Shown here: one piece after another, positions 1 to 7,595 of the stretch
Position numbering within the stretch: the stretch's first letter is position 1
Layout: each line of letters opens with the position of its first letter
NCBI GenBank assembly: GCA_014377495.1
Contig: JACMPN010000185.1
Location: forward strand, 1-12,369
Direction: 5' to 3'
Source of the DNA: Candidatus Sericytochromatia bacterium
Lineage (GTDB): Bacteria > Cyanobacteriota > Sericytochromatia > JACMPN01
Length of the DNA stretch: 12,369 nucleotides
Notes under the pieces: model-generated
What the model saw: the letters and a program-made list of their open reading frames with translations, nothing else
The model's database searches: none
What the model was told of the DNA's origin: nothing
Translations under genes and position numbers: made by a program

Positions 1-1277
1 GCCGGCACCGTAGCCTTGACCGCCTCGATAAACCGATTCCAACCGGTCGCCTTGGCGAACTGGCTGTTCAGGCTGGCCTGAAACAGTGGCCAGGCCATGA
101 TCTTGTGGATGTCTTTGCGGGGCGGCATGCAGATACTCAGGCCCTGGCAGCGCTCGTTTTCGCGGTCACGCGTGTGCAGGAGGGCCTTTTTCACGGCGGC
201 TTTGACGGCCAGCGACGATTTGCGGATCACCGGGTCGTTGACGTCCTGATTGAGGTGCTTGCAAAAGGTCCAGAGGTCCCGCTGCGAGCTGTTGCTGATG
301 ACGATGTTCGGCACGGCGTCATACGCTTTGAGGATTGCCTCGCCGTGGGTCGGCATGGCCGCGAGCAGGTCGTTTGTCAGGACGTTGACGGTGCGCTTGA
401 TCTCGTCCATCCGGGCCAGCTCGACGGCCGAGATCGCCCGGTAATCGGAGCCCATCTGGGTGGCTTCGGCAAAAATCGCCATCTGTCTGCCGATCACCCG
501 GGCGTCGGGCTGTGGCGTGCGCAGTTGCCGGTTCAGTTCGGCGGTAAAGGCGATCGTGCTGGCGTCGCCGGCGGAGATGTTGTCCTCCGAGGCGATCAGG
601 ACGTCGGCCAGATCCCGCAACTCATAGGCCGTTTCCACGTTGCCCATCTGGCAGGAGAGCAGGTTGATCAAATCGAGTTTGCGGCCTTTGAGCCCTTGGC
701 GCAGCGCCGTGCCGAAGTCCCCCAGTGGCAGGACTGACCGTTTCGTGGGCCCGACCTGCGTGGCATCGGTGCCCAGACCCAGATAGCCGCCCCCATGGGC
801 GAAGAAATCCAACGCCGTAAATTTGGCCGGATACGTGGTCAGCGCCCAGTTCAGCGTGCCGCTGATGGTCGCCGGGTCGTTGGAGCTGACCTCTTTGAGC
901 GTGGGACTCAGAAAGCTGCGGGGCGAGGCGAGCGTCTTGGCATCCGCATCCGGTTCGATCGCATACAAGTGGCTGTTGTCAGGGCCCAGGGCATCGGCAA
1001 AGGCGATCGTGTACAACTCAGGTCCGGCCGTGCTTTCGAGGGCATTGAGGAACTTGTCGCCCTGCAGGGTCAGCTTGTCGTCCATCGCCACAAAGGCGAA
1101 GAGTACCGCCGACTTGGGGCCTGTGGCCTTCGGCAGGTCCGGGGCAAGGCGCAACAGGGGCTGTGACAAGGCACCGATGGCTGGCATGACAGTCGGCCCC
1201 AGCTCCGGAGCCGCACAGGCGGATAGCCACATGCCGACGAACAGACTGGTGGCCAACAGTTGGAAGGACGGCTTCAC
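1..1277 (-). CDS. Clostripain-family (peptidase C11) lipoprotein, 3' end cut by window edge
   Basis: Predicted envelope-anchored cysteine peptidase of the clostripain (C11) family. The frame stays open from a GTG at 1277 to the left edge (about 425 codons visible), so the C-terminus is missing. GTG is preferred because a GAGG lies five bases upstream. Residues 1-21 form a lipoprotein signal peptide ending in the lipobox L18-S19-A20-C21; Ala22 argues against inner-membrane retention under the Lol rule. The catalytic pair is recognisable: His161 in D-F-F-A-H-G-G-G and Cys209 in L-L-S-C-Q-M-G-N-V-E-T-A-Y-E-L. The spacing of 48 residues is similar to the pair in clostripain. Clostripain homologues usually have Asp two residues before the Cys (D-A-C), the S1 residue that selects Arg or Lys; here it is Leu207, so basic P1 specificity is doubtful. 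The gene follows the sensor kinase by 121 bases on the same strand and may be co-transcribed. Family assignment is by motif recognition only. Confidence 0.82.
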   Translation of the reverse strand, partial: MKPSFQLLATSLFVGMWLSACAAPELGPTVMPAIGALSQPLLRLAPDLPKATGPKSAVLFAFVAMDDKLTLQGDKFLNALESTAGPELYTIAFADALGPDNSHLYAIEPDADAKTLASPRSFLSPTLKEVSSNDPATISGTLNWALTTYPAKFTALDFFAHGGGYLGLGTDATQVGPTKRSVLPLGDFGTALRQGLKGRKLDLINLLSCQMGNVETAYELRDLADVLIASEDNISAGDASTIAFTAELNRQLRTPQPDARVIGRQMAIFAEATQMGSDYRAISAVELARMDEIKRTVNVLTNDLLAAMPTHGEAILKAYDAVPNIVISNSSQRDLWTFCKHLNQDVNDPVIRKSSLAVKAAVKKALLHTRDRENERCQGLSICMPPRKDIHKIMAWPLFQASLNSQFAKATGWNRFIEAVKATVP

Positions 1278-1398
1278 GAAAACCTCGTACGATGATTGCC
1301 CGGATTTAAGCTCATCGGGCCAAAGGGGGGCGGACTTGCGTGTCGTCTGCAGACACGGGCTGGACGCATATCAGCACGCACCACGACGACCGTGGGGC
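1278..1398 (-). other. Intergenic gap with two small hairpins between kinase and C11 genes
   Basis: This 121-base gap holds two perfect short inverted repeats just after the kinase stop. The first is CCACG/CGTGG at 1381-1395 with a 5-base loop. The second is CGTGTC/GACACG at 1339-1357 with a 7-base loop. Neither is followed by a T-tract in the minus direction, so they are not classical intrinsic terminators. They may be partial attenuators, RNA-stability elements or chance. I see no convincing -10/-35 pair here. Confidence 0.3.
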
Positions 1399-4300
1399 TC
1401 ACGACGCTGTCAGCGTGTCCTGCTCGTTCCAGGCCGGCAACGAGAAGACGAAGGTGGAGCCTACCCCCAGGGTGGACGTCATCCAGAGCTCGCCACCCTG
1501 CAGTTCGACGAGTCGGCGGGTCAGCGGCAAACCCAGGCCAGTGCCCTCCTGGGTCCTGGCATTGGAGCCATCCACCTGGGCGAACTCCTGAAAAATCCTG
1601 GCGTGGTTCTCAAGGCTGATCCCGATGCCGGTGTCGGTGATCGCCACCGTGAACCAGTCGCCCCGTGCCGAGATCGCCAGACTGACCTCACCACCGGCGG
1701 GGGTGAATTTGACGGCATTCGACAACAGATTCATCAGGATCTGCCGCAGCCGAATGACGTCCGCCTGCACCCAGACGGGCGCTGTGGCGTTCAGTGGCAC
1801 GAGGGTGATTTTCCGCTTCCGGGCCTGGGGCATGAGGCGCCTTAGGACGTCGCCGACACTGTGGATAAGGTCCGTTTTGCCGACGCTCATTTCCAGTTGG
1901 CCGGCTTCGACCTTGGACAGGTCGAGGACCTGATTGATCAATGCCAGCAGATGCTTGCCGTTGCGGCTGATCGTGCCGACGAATTCCAGCTGTTCCGGAT
2001 TGAGAGGTCCGACGATCCCGTCCTCCAACAGATCCGAAAACCCGATGACGGAGTTGAGCGGCGTACGCAGCTCGTGACTCATGTTCGCCAGGAAGAGGGA
2101 TTTTGCCCGGGTGCCGGCCTGGGCCTGCTCCATGGCACGCTGCATGGTGGCTTCGCTGGCCTGGGCTTGCAGAGCGGTGCGGATTGCCGCTTCGTGGGCG
2201 AGGCGTGCCGTGATGTCCCGGATGATCATGCTGACGCGCACGCCGTCGTCGCCCTGAAACTCGGAAGCGGAGAGCTCGGCCTCAAACGGGGTGCCGTCGC
2301 CCCGACGCAGCGTCACTTCGCCCAGGAACCGGCCTTTTTGACGCCGGCTGTCGATGCCCTGCTTCACGCGCGGGTCGCCAAGGTCGGCAATATCGGACCG
2401 CTGCAACCCGACGAAGGACTCTTTTGTCCTACCAAATAACTCGCAGGCACTGGGATTGGCATCCTGCACACGCTCGTCGGCGAAGACCAGAATGGCATCC
2501 TGGCTGTTTTCGAAGATGGACCTAAAACGGGCCTCCGTCGTGTGCAGGTCGGAGAGGCGGGCTTCCAGGTTGCGGTAGAGCAGGGCGTTTTCGATGGCGA
2601 TGCTCAGGTGGGTCGACAGGACCTGCAACATGCCGATGCCTGCAAGGGTAAACAATCCGGCCGAGAGGTTGTTTTCCAGATACAGGACGCCATTCAGCTT
2701 GCCCTGATGGATGAGCGGCACACAGCAGACCGAGCGCGGCTGGGTCTGCAGCACATGGGGGTCAGCCGCATAGCGCCGATCCCGAATGGCATCGGCCACG
2801 ACCAGGGATGCAGCGGAACGGATGCAGGCCGTGACGACCGGCGAGGCAAAGCCCGCCGTGGCGGTCACCGCATCAGGCAGGAATGGCTGACCGATCCACT
2901 CGGGGGGTGTGGTCGTTTGTCGGGCAACGTCGCTGACGGCTTGCACGGTCCAACCGTCGTTGTCGTGAATCAGCAGCACACAGCGCTCGGCCCCCGAGTT
3001 TTCCATGATCACCTCGACCATGGAGTCGAGGAGCTTGGCCAGATTTGTCTCTGAGGAAAGGCGCTGGGTGGCCTTGACGATGCTGGCCAGATCCAGGTCG
3101 TGGGCCGGTGTGGGGCTCAGAGGTTCCGACCGGTCGGAAACCGTGGGCTTCGCCGCCGTGAGGAAGGGGAATTCCCGCACCAGTGCCGACGTCTTGCTCA
3201 GAGCGCCCCACTTAAGATAAAGCCGGTATGCCTTGACCATCAGGTGATCGGCGAGTTCGGGGGCGCTGGCCGCATAAAAGCGGGCCGACAACTCGGTGGC
3301 CAGCGCCTCTTCATGGACGGCACCCGCCTGGCGCGCCCCTTCGGCGGCGAGATGATACCGTTCGATCGCCAGGGCGGCATCCCCGACGAGCCGGGCCCGT
3401 TCCGCTTCCACCAGGTGGACTTTGGACTGAAACGTGGTCGGACCGGCCATCGCCAGGCGGTTCAACCAAAGCAAATCGGCATCGATGGCGACCAGCCGTT
3501 CCGCCACGGGTGCCGTGGATCCCCGCGCCTCGCCCAGGGCCCGGTAAAAAGGCAGATGGGCGGAGCCAATGAAGCCACTGTCGGCCGCCCACCAATTTGC
3601 CGCTTCCCGGCACGACGCCCAGACCGCCGCAAAGTCTCCGAGAAATACACCCAGCATGGCTTTCGTCACATGGAGGCCATACAGCAGAAACGGCTGGTGG
3701 CTGGCGCCGGCGAGGAGCGTCGTTTCGTTGCAGAACCGCCCCTGCAGCGTTGGCTGAATCGTCTCGGGATCGCTCAGGGCAGCCAGGGCCTGCATGAAGA
3801 TGGCGCTGACCTGCCAACTGAAGGCCTGTCGTGTTTGTTTCAGGCGTTCCAGGGCCGGCTCGCAGCGGGCAAACGCCATCGGCAGCGGCTGACCACTCAA
3901 CAGCGTCACGTTGATCATATGGGCGGTCGCAAAGCCCGATGCCTGATATTCGCCGCAGGCAAATCCGGTCTCGACGACCTCCGCCAGCCGATCGGCGATC
4001 ACGGTCAACGGCTCGACGTAAGCCAGCGCTCCAGCCAGGGCGTTGCTCGCCGTGCGGGTGATGGTCGCCGGGTCACCGTAACGTTCCGCCAGTTCCAAAC
4101 CCAGGGCGGCAAACTGGGTGGCCAGCTGTACTGTAGCGGTGCGGGGGCCAGTGGCGCCGCCCCGCACCAGCAACAGGGCGAACACCGCATAAGCGGCCCC
4201 GGTGAATGCTCCCTGATGGTCGTGGCGGCACATCTCGACCAGGGTGTAGACGCAGGATTCAAAGAGTTCCGGACGCACCGTCGCCAGGGGCGCCACCAGC

Positions 4301-6819
4301 TTGAAGAGGATCGCCGAGGCGACGTTGCGGCGCTCGTCGGGTGCGCACCCGGCGGCGAAATGCGCAAAGTTGCGCGTGTCGGGGGCGACAGTGGTCCAGG
4401 TGACCCCGAGTCGGGCCAGGGCCCGCAGGCCAAGGTCGACCGCAAGGCTCTGCTCCAGACGCACCATGTGGTGGGTCATCAACTGGAATTCCAGTCGGGC
4501 CTGATCGAGGGGGGCCGTCATGCGGGGCACCAAGCTGGCGACCAGAGCGGTCAATGCCGTCGCATCGCCCGCCAGTTGGGCGCATTCGGCGGCACCGAGA
4601 CCGGTGGCCACGGCCCGGACCGGATCAGCCTGCCAGATGTCTTCCCCTGCCAGGTCCTGGGCCGTCAGCCAAAAACCCAGGGCCGATTTGTAATCGCCGG
4701 CATGCCGGGACAGGATCGCCGCCTCGATAAACAGAAGGCCGATCCGATCGGCGTCGGTCGTGCCAAACACCAAGGGCTGGGCGGCCTGGTAATGCCCCAC
4801 CAGGGTAAAAAGGTCCGCCTCACCCGATCGGGTTTGGCGTCCCAACGCCTCGGCGATACGCAGGTGGACAGCGGCACGTTCGGCCATCGGTAACAGGTCG
4901 TAGGCTGCCTGGTGGACGCTGATGTGGGCGAAGGCGAACTGGGCCCCCGCCTCAACGAGATATCGCTTGTGCAGGACCTGATAGAGGCCGGCCCGCAGCC
5001 CCTCGTCCGAGAGACCAATGACGCCTTTCAGGAGGTGGCTGTCGAACCGGGGGCCGATCGCAGCACCGACGGCGAGAAACAGCTGGGTCTCCGCCGACTG
5101 ACAGGCGAGATCCTGTGCCATGAACGCCACGACGTTCTCCGTACAGCCAAACCCGCCGATCGCCGGCAGGTCCCAACGCCAGTGGCGTAGCGTCGCGTCA
5201 AAGGCGAGCAGGCCGGCATCGTTCAGGTCATGCAACAACCGATCCACGTAGAAGGGGTTACCTTGCGTCATGGTATGAATCAGCTCGGCAAACGGCCGTA
5301 TCGGCAGCTGATCGGGGCTACTGGGTACCAACGTATCGGCAATGAGACTCGCAACGGCTTCGACCGTCAGGTTGTCGAGGAACAGGGTCTCAATCGCCAA
5401 ACCGCCTTCTACCTGCTGCTGCACCGACATGAGCAGGGGATGGCCGGCCGGTACTTCTGCCGGCCGGTAGGTGCCGATCGCCAGCAATGCGCGTGTCGCC
5501 AGCGGCGAGATCAGATGTTGCAACAATTCCAGCGTTGCCGTGTCGATCCATTGCAGGTCGTCCACTAAGAGGATCAACGGTTGCCCTGGCCCGCTCAGGG
5601 CGGAAACGAAGCGCCGAAAGGCGTCTCCCAACCGGAAACGAGCCGCCTGACCGGACATTTCCGGGACGGCTGGCTGCGGTCCGAGGATCGCCGCCAGGCC
5701 CGGCACCAGATCGACGACCAGTTGGCCGAGGTCTCCAAGGACCGCCTGCAGGTGCTGCCGCGTCGCCAGAAACACGGCTTCGGGTTGGCTGATCAGGTGG
5801 TCCAATACCGGTTCCAGGGCCCGGGTGATACTGGCGAACGGTCGCGATCGCTGTACAGGATCGCAAATGATGACGAGCGGGATCCGGCCGTCCGCTTGGA
5901 TCTGCTGCCGCAGACTGTCGAGCAGAGACGTTTTGCCGGTGCCGGGATCGCCGACACACAGGACGACCGCATTGACGCCCGCCATGGCCCGCCCGTATGC
6001 GTCTGTCAGGACGCGGCTTTGCGCGTCCCGGCCATGAAGCCCGCTGAGCGGTTGGAGTTTGCCGGAGAAATCGGCCGTGCCGATCGGGAAGCGTCGGATC
6101 GTACCCATTGTCTGCCATTGGGTCAGACAGGTCTGGAGATCGGCGACCAGTCCGGATGCCGTCTGGTAACGGTCGTCCGGGTTTTTGGCCAGCAGTTTCA
6201 GCAGGACATCATCCAGTCCCGGCGGGACCTCCGGGCAGACCGCCGACGGTGCCGGCGGCCGTTGTGCCAGGTGCTGGTGGATGACGGCCAAGGGATCGTC
6301 ACCGACAAACGGGAGGTGTCCGGTAAAGAGGGCATACAGGACGACACCGAAACTGTAGTGATCACTGCGAAAGTCGACAGGCCGGTTCGCCCGACCGGTC
6401 GCCTCGGGCGAAAGGAAGGCCACGTCCCCGGCGGGATGGGTGGCCGGCAGCACATAGGGGCGCTCGCCGGACAGATGCGCCGCCATCTTTGACGGCAGCA
6501 GGCTCAGTGTGCCGGGATCGGTGACGACGAAGGACCTGCTTTGCAGGTCCTGATACAACGTCCCCTGCTGCTGTAACGTGACCAACATCCGTGCCGCCTG
6601 CAGGGCAAGCGAGAGGCGCGTCAGTAGATCCGGGCGCATCGCGACCACGTAGGCGTCGAGCGTCTGTGCCGCCTGGGGGGCTGGCCCGGGCTGAGCATCG
6701 TCAGAGGCTTCACGGCCGCTGACGCCCCTGTCCCCCATGGACTCTGTTTCGGAGTGGCTGGTCTCCACCGGTGACTCCCCTGCCTCGGCGTCGTGCCCGT
6801 TGGTCCAGATGCAGGCCAC
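1399..6819 (-). CDS. Giant orphan hybrid sensor: pseudokinase - AAA ATPase - GAF - PAS - histidine kinase (1806 aa)
   Basis: Large cytoplasmic signalling protein of the trifunctional Ser/Thr kinase/ATP-binding/sensor histidine kinase type. Domains in order: a Ser/Thr-kinase C-lobe (about 50-237); a STAND/AAA-like NTPase with Walker A G290-D-P-G-T-G-K-T and Walker B L-I-L-L-V-D420-D421; a long helical, TPR-like region (about 500-1250); GAF (about 1256-1418); PAS (about 1428-1540); HisKA with phospho-acceptor His1582 in S-H-E-L-R-T-P-L; and HATPase_c with N-box Asn1701, G1 box D1729-T-G-I-G and a later G-T-G-L-G-L. No receiver domain follows and no response regulator is in the window, so its partner is unknown. 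The kinase module is degenerate: there is no N-lobe, HRD is Y-Q-D91, and the usual Lys, Asn and DFG are absent. The start is GTG6819, because an in-frame stop lies at 6847-6849; its Shine-Dalgarno is weak, and ATG6738 (residue 28) is an alternative. Confidence 0.93.
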   Translation of the reverse strand: MACIWTNGHDAEAGESPVETSHSETESMGDRGVSGREASDDAQPGPAPQAAQTLDAYVVAMRPDLLTRLSLALQAARMLVTLQQQGTLYQDLQSRSFVVTDPGTLSLLPSKMAAHLSGERPYVLPATHPAGDVAFLSPEATGRANRPVDFRSDHYSFGVVLYALFTGHLPFVGDDPLAVIHQHLAQRPPAPSAVCPEVPPGLDDVLLKLLAKNPDDRYQTASGLVADLQTCLTQWQTMGTIRRFPIGTADFSGKLQPLSGLHGRDAQSRVLTDAYGRAMAGVNAVVLCVGDPGTGKTSLLDSLRQQIQADGRIPLVIICDPVQRSRPFASITRALEPVLDHLISQPEAVFLATRQHLQAVLGDLGQLVVDLVPGLAAILGPQPAVPEMSGQAARFRLGDAFRRFVSALSGPGQPLILLVDDLQWIDTATLELLQHLISPLATRALLAIGTYRPAEVPAGHPLLMSVQQQVEGGLAIETLFLDNLTVEAVASLIADTLVPSSPDQLPIRPFAELIHTMTQGNPFYVDRLLHDLNDAGLLAFDATLRHWRWDLPAIGGFGCTENVVAFMAQDLACQSAETQLFLAVGAAIGPRFDSHLLKGVIGLSDEGLRAGLYQVLHKRYLVEAGAQFAFAHISVHQAAYDLLPMAERAAVHLRIAEALGRQTRSGEADLFTLVGHYQAAQPLVFGTTDADRIGLLFIEAAILSRHAGDYKSALGFWLTAQDLAGEDIWQADPVRAVATGLGAAECAQLAGDATALTALVASLVPRMTAPLDQARLEFQLMTHHMVRLEQSLAVDLGLRALARLGVTWTTVAPDTRNFAHFAAGCAPDERRNVASAILFKLVAPLATVRPELFESCVYTLVEMCRHDHQGAFTGAAYAVFALLLVRGGATGPRTATVQLATQFAALGLELAERYGDPATITRTASNALAGALAYVEPLTVIADRLAEVVETGFACGEYQASGFATAHMINVTLLSGQPLPMAFARCEPALERLKQTRQAFSWQVSAIFMQALAALSDPETIQPTLQGRFCNETTLLAGASHQPFLLYGLHVTKAMLGVFLGDFAAVWASCREAANWWAADSGFIGSAHLPFYRALGEARGSTAPVAERLVAIDADLLWLNRLAMAGPTTFQSKVHLVEAERARLVGDAALAIERYHLAAEGARQAGAVHEEALATELSARFYAASAPELADHLMVKAYRLYLKWGALSKTSALVREFPFLTAAKPTVSDRSEPLSPTPAHDLDLASIVKATQRLSSETNLAKLLDSMVEVIMENSGAERCVLLIHDNDGWTVQAVSDVARQTTTPPEWIGQPFLPDAVTATAGFASPVVTACIRSAASLVVADAIRDRRYAADPHVLQTQPRSVCCVPLIHQGKLNGVLYLENNLSAGLFTLAGIGMLQVLSTHLSIAIENALLYRNLEARLSDLHTTEARFRSIFENSQDAILVFADERVQDANPSACELFGRTKESFVGLQRSDIADLGDPRVKQGIDSRRQKGRFLGEVTLRRGDGTPFEAELSASEFQGDDGVRVSMIIRDITARLAHEAAIRTALQAQASEATMQRAMEQAQAGTRAKSLFLANMSHELRTPLNSVIGFSDLLEDGIVGPLNPEQLEFVGTISRNGKHLLALINQVLDLSKVEAGQLEMSVGKTDLIHSVGDVLRRLMPQARKRKITLVPLNATAPVWVQADVIRLRQILMNLLSNAVKFTPAGGEVSLAISARGDWFTVAITDTGIGISLENHARIFQEFAQVDGSNARTQEGTGLGLPLTRRLVELQGGELWMTSTLGVGSTFVFSLPAWNEQDTLTAS

Positions 6820-6901
6820 CCCCGGGTCGCCCGATACTGAACCATTTCACCATACGGCAACACGATTGCGCCCGGTGGATCCAGCAATGCGGGTTCTTCA
6901 G

Positions 6902-7465
6902 TTAATCGTGGCGGGCCCAGTGATAGATGAAGGCGTCCTCGAATTCGGTCATGTCCAGCTTTTGATCGGTGTTGCGGTCAAACTGCTGCCACGGCAGCTT
7001 GGCGAAGTCGCTGCCGTCATGGAACGTGCGATAACTGGCCTGCCACTCGGTAGCGATCACCCGCTCGTCGGCGTTCTTGTCCAACTCGCGGAACTCCCGG
7101 TAAGCGATGCCACGGAACGTGTCGATGCTCAGCTGGCTGGTCATCAGCGCTTCGTACTCAGCCAGGGTGACCTTGTTGTCCCGGTTGCGGTCGGCCAGAT
7201 CGAAATCCCGGTCCCAGCCGTACCATTCGGAACGGGCGACCAGGCCATCCTTGTTCGTGTCCTGAAGGATGAGCTGGCGCTTGGCCATGACCCGCATCGA
7301 CTCGATGATGCCGTCCGATGTGCGGCTCTGGGCCTTGGCCAGCGGCGCCGCCTTGGCCTGCGCCATGACGCCACTCTGGGGGACCGCCACCATCGGGGCG
7401 ACAAGCGGTGTCCGGGCACAACCGGCGATCAGGAGAACCAGGAAAGAAAAGGTTAAGTTCTTCAT
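6902..7465 (-). CDS. Four-EF-hand calcium-binding lipoprotein (187 aa)
   Basis: Predicted exported, lipid-anchored calcium-binding protein. Residues 1-16 are a lipoprotein signal (M-K-N, a hydrophobic core, L-I-A-G-C16), with Ala17 next. A low-complexity Ala/Pro-rich linker (about 17-50) leads into four canonical 12-residue EF loops: D69-E80 (D-T-N-K-D-G...E), D92-E103, D129-E140 and D163-E174. Each has acidic or Asn ligands at positions 1, 3 and 5 and Glu at 12. Only the first keeps Gly at loop position 6. Two paired EF-hands are typical of calmodulin-like or calerythrin-like bacterial proteins; whether this one is a sensor or a buffer cannot be told. It lies 82 bases upstream of the giant sensor kinase on the same strand, which suggests joint expression. 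ATG7465 has no Shine-Dalgarno but sits six bases after an extended -10 element. Confidence 0.9.
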   Translation of the reverse strand: MKNLTFSFLVLLIAGCARTPLVAPMVAVPQSGVMAQAKAAPLAKAQSRTSDGIIESMRVMAKRQLILQDTNKDGLVARSEWYGWDRDFDLADRNRDNKVTLAEYEALMTSQLSIDTFRGIAYREFRELDKNADERVIATEWQASYRTFHDGSDFAKLPWQQFDRNTDQKLDMTEFEDAFIYHWARHD

Positions 7466-7471
7466 AAGAAG

Positions 7472-7480
7472 AGTATATCA
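7472..7480 (-). promoter_or_regulatory. Extended -10 promoter immediately before the EF-hand gene
   Basis: On the minus strand TGATATACT matches an extended -10 (TGnTATAAT-like), with the hexamer TATACT at 7477-7472. Six bases separate it from ATG7465, which puts the predicted +1 at the start codon itself. No TTGACA-like hexamer is found at 17-base spacing, as expected for an extended -10 promoter. No ribosome-binding site is present, consistent with a leaderless mRNA. Confidence 0.45.
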
Positions 7481-7491
7481 AATGAGGTCAA

Positions 7492-7507
7492 GTCCGGTAG
7501 GTCCGGT
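7492..7507 (-). repeat. Tandem heptamer ACCGGAC x2 at the -35 position of the EF-hand gene
   Basis: ACCGGAC occurs twice on the minus strand, at 7507-7501 and 7498-7492, with a 9-base period. The copies lie 15-30 bases upstream of the proposed -10. The position suits an activator or repressor half-site pair, but the repeat is short and its role is inferred only from location. Confidence 0.3.
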
Positions 7508-7595
7508 TTCGGCATGGACCTCGATGAGTTGGACCCGACAGCGCCCCGCCGGCAGTGTGGCGAACGTCTTTTGCACAGCAGCATGGCTGGCGCAA

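Larger units (their letters stand above)
7466..7595 (-). other. Gap between PKS stop and EF-hand start
   Basis: Apart from the promoter elements near its 3' end, this 130-base gap holds a 32-codon minus-strand reading frame from GTG7576 to TGA7478. Its translation looks amphipathic and protein-like (it ends ...R-V-Q-L-I-E-V-H-A-E-T-G). It has no clear ribosome-binding site and I do not recognise it. It could be a decayed gene end or chance. Confidence 0.25.

Noticed and set aside
1298..1320. GCCCG...CGGGC inverted repeat as a terminator before the C11 peptidase
   Set aside because: The stem is only five pairs around a 13-base loop and no T-tract follows, so it is weak evidence.
3100..4893. 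Long plus-strand open frame of 597 codons opposite the sensor kinase
   Set aside because: It lies wholly antisense to a gene with clear domains, its translation is Arg/Gly/Gln-rich without recognisable motifs, and it reflects GC-rich third-position bias on the other strand. The same holds for the plus-strand frames at 823-1845 and 5581-6492.
5843..5850. GCGATCGC octamer as a sign of a cyanobacterial host
   Set aside because: Only one full HIP1 octamer was found in over 12 kb; HIP1-rich cyanobacteria have many more. The core excess is reported separately without a taxonomic claim.
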